Of a stretch of DNA of 64,000 nt, positions 62,644 to 64,000 are shown in pieces. How positions within the stretch are numbered: position 1 is the stretch's first letter; each line of letters starts with the position of its first letter. Position numbers and translations under genes: made by a program. This DNA is from Mediterranea massiliensis (lineage in GTDB: Bacteria; Bacteroidota; Bacteroidia; Bacteroidales; Bacteroidaceae), in contig SUYA01000003.1 of assembly GCA_015060695.1 (NCBI GenBank), forward strand, positions 124,001 to 188,000, in the 5' to 3' direction. The notes below the pieces were generated by a model. It was not told where the DNA came from, did no database searches, and saw nothing but the letters and a program-made list of their open reading frames with translations.

Positions 62644-64000
62644 ATGAAAAGAGAACGCTTTACAATCTTATTGTTCGCTCTTGCTGGGCTGAACATGGCT
62701 TTTGCTCAAACTTCCGTAGTGAAGAAAATCATTGAGTTAGGAACAACAGATAATCGCACCATGCATCACCTTGACGTGTTGACCAACCGCTTCGGTGGGC
62801 GTCTGGTAGGTTCTGATGCTTACGAGAATGCCGCTGAATGGATGCAATATGAATATAAGAAGTGGGGCATAGAGAGCCGTCAAGAAGTGGCTGGAGAAGT
62901 TTCTGTAGGTTTCAATCGTGGCCCTTGGTTCGGCCGGCTGATAGGAGGTGATCAATCCATGACTCTGCACTTTGCTACGCCTTCTTACACCGCCGGAACC
63001 AAAGGCATACAACGCGGTCATGTGCTGATAGAACCTGCTACTGAAGCCGAATTGAATCGCATGAAGCATACGCTGAAAGGTGCATGGGTGTTGGTAGGTG
63101 GAGTCAGTTCCGGTTGGCCTCTCGGACATTCTCAAAAGAACGATTCTTTGCGAGCTGCCATCAAGCAGGAAAACAAACAGATAGCACTGCGTAACGACTC
63201 CTTGCGCCGAGAAAACTACTTGAACGGTACCAATCACAAGCTACAACCCCTGCGTACCTATCCCGCCCTTTACTATGACGAGATGGTTGAGGCCGGCGTA
63301 TTAGGATTTATCCAATCCTCCACCGTACCCATTCGTGCCCTTTACGACCGTGCCATGCTCAACGAGATAAAGCCCACTTTTGATGAACTGCCCGAAGTGT
63401 GCGACATCAAACTCGATGAACATCAGTTTGCCACCATCTACCAGATGGCTAAAGAACGTCGCGACTTCTGGTTAGAGTTTGATATTCGTAACCATTGGAA
63501 ATTGGGCCCTATCCAATACAACAACGTGGTAGCCTCTATACCTGGCACCAAGTATCCCGATGAATATGTCATCATCAGCGGTCACCTCGATGCTTTCGAC
63601 GTAGCTACCGGCGGTGTAGATTGTGGAACCGGCATTGCGCCCATGATGGAAGCCGCTCGCCTGCTGGCCTTATCGGGTGCCAAACCTAAACGTACCATTT
63701 TGTTTGTCGCTTTTGCGGCCGAAGAATTTGGCCTATTGGGTGCCCAAGCCTTTGTCAAGACTCACAAGAACAAGTTGTCAAAGATTTCTAACCTCTTCAA
63801 CCGCGACGGTGGTCCTACTCCACCTGTCGGTATCAGCGTGCCGCAAGCTATGTATGACGACTTTGTGAAGATTTGCGAACCGATTAAGAACATCAATCCC
63901 GACTATCCGTTCGAAGTACGTATAGCTCAACCTCGCAAGAAGCCCACCTCTTTTGGCGGCACTGATGCGACGGTCTTTGCCGTAGAGGGTGTGCCTACCT
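62644..64000 (+). CDS. M28-family zinc metallopeptidase, N-terminal part (3' end beyond window)
   Basis: From ATG 62644 the frame is open to the window edge, so the C terminus is missing. It starts with a signal peptide (MKRERFTILLFALAGLNMAF, then AQ) and has a long N-terminal domain, then the M28 zinc site: SGHLDAFD (histidine at about residue 314), GGVDCGTG (aspartate), and AAEEFGLLGAQ (the two glutamates), with a later NRDGG. It should be an exported aminopeptidase or carboxypeptidase. A coiled, charged stretch (SLRAAIKQENKQIALRNDSLRREN) lies at about 168-195. It begins 14 bases after the ligase. Confidence 0.88.
   Translation, partial: MKRERFTILLFALAGLNMAFAQTSVVKKIIELGTTDNRTMHHLDVLTNRFGGRLVGSDAYENAAEWMQYEYKKWGIESRQEVAGEVSVGFNRGPWFGRLIGGDQSMTLHFATPSYTAGTKGIQRGHVLIEPATEAELNRMKHTLKGAWVLVGGVSSGWPLGHSQKNDSLRAAIKQENKQIALRNDSLRRENYLNGTNHKLQPLRTYPALYYDEMVEAGVLGFIQSSTVPIRALYDRAMLNEIKPTFDELPEVCDIKLDEHQFATIYQMAKERRDFWLEFDIRNHWKLGPIQYNNVVASIPGTKYPDEYVIISGHLDAFDVATGGVDCGTGIAPMMEAARLLALSGAKPKRTILFVAFAAEEFGLLGAQAFVKTHKNKLSKISNLFNRDGGPTPPVGISVPQAMYDDFVKICEPIKNINPDYPFEVRIAQPRKKPTSFGGTDATVFAVEGVPT

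Overview
The window is a typical stretch of a Bacteroidota chromosome, most likely Bacteroides or the closely related Phocaeicola. The evidence is the set of promoter-like sites with the Bacteroides form (TTTG at -33, about 19-21 bases, then TAnnTTTG at -7), the absence of strong Shine-Dalgarno sequences, and gene families almost confined to this order: a two-component propeller sensor, a DUF6242 lipoprotein, NVEALA peptides with BF3164-type propeller lipoproteins, a stand-alone SusC-like plug protein and paired OmpH/Skp genes behind bamA. No phage, insertion sequence, plasmid or CRISPR locus was seen.

Layout. 1-5.9 kb (minus strand): a two-component propeller sensor cut by the window edge, a LolE/FtsX-like permease, rbfA and a YfhO-type membrane protein. 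6.2-9.1 kb (plus): a YbdG-like mechanosensitive channel, then mtnN and luxS (methyl-cycle detoxification and AI-2 synthesis) and a YbjQ protein. 9.1-17.7 kb (mostly minus): an acyl-CoA ligase with its HTH-cupin regulator, ribF, a HAD hydrolase, a calcium P-type ATPase, a 54-residue rubredoxin and a Na/Pi cotransporter. 17.8-31.3 kb: a uridine-kinase-like protein, a histidine-kinase-like protein lacking its phospho-acceptor histidine, a BadF-type kinase, asd, a cation/proton antiporter with tcdA and a LolD-type ATPase, a ComEA-like protein, a sodium symporter, vanZ, murF and folP. 31.4-37.5 kb: the c-di-AMP synthase cdaA, a repeat-rich gap, two acyltransferase-fold proteins and an ABC permease. 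37.5-50 kb: a tRNA operon with a broken first tRNA, argH, pyrE, recX, prmC, ribD, then the envelope cluster uppS-bamA-skp-skp-murI.

50-64 kb is partly accessory. proB and proA (52-54.4 kb) are separated from proC (59.6 kb) by about 5 kb that holds a tandem duplication with a 2030-base period. Its unit is promoter, NVEALA peptide, propeller lipoprotein, thiol lipoprotein. One thiol-lipoprotein copy has been destroyed by internal deletions, and the coding parts look identical while the intergenic parts have diverged. A porin lies between this array and proC. After proC comes a second HTH-cupin regulator plus acyl-CoA ligase pair, in the same order as the pair at 9-11 kb, and then an M28 peptidase cut by the window edge.

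The least explained signals are non-coding. Four intergenic regions carry short tandem repeats with a period of 11, 21 or 22 bases and strong internal dyad symmetry, each with a different sequence (6.03, 32.3, 34.9 and 54.5 kb). A candidate structured RNA with its own promoter lies at 51.26-51.54 kb. All functional calls rest on motif recognition by eye; no database search was possible.
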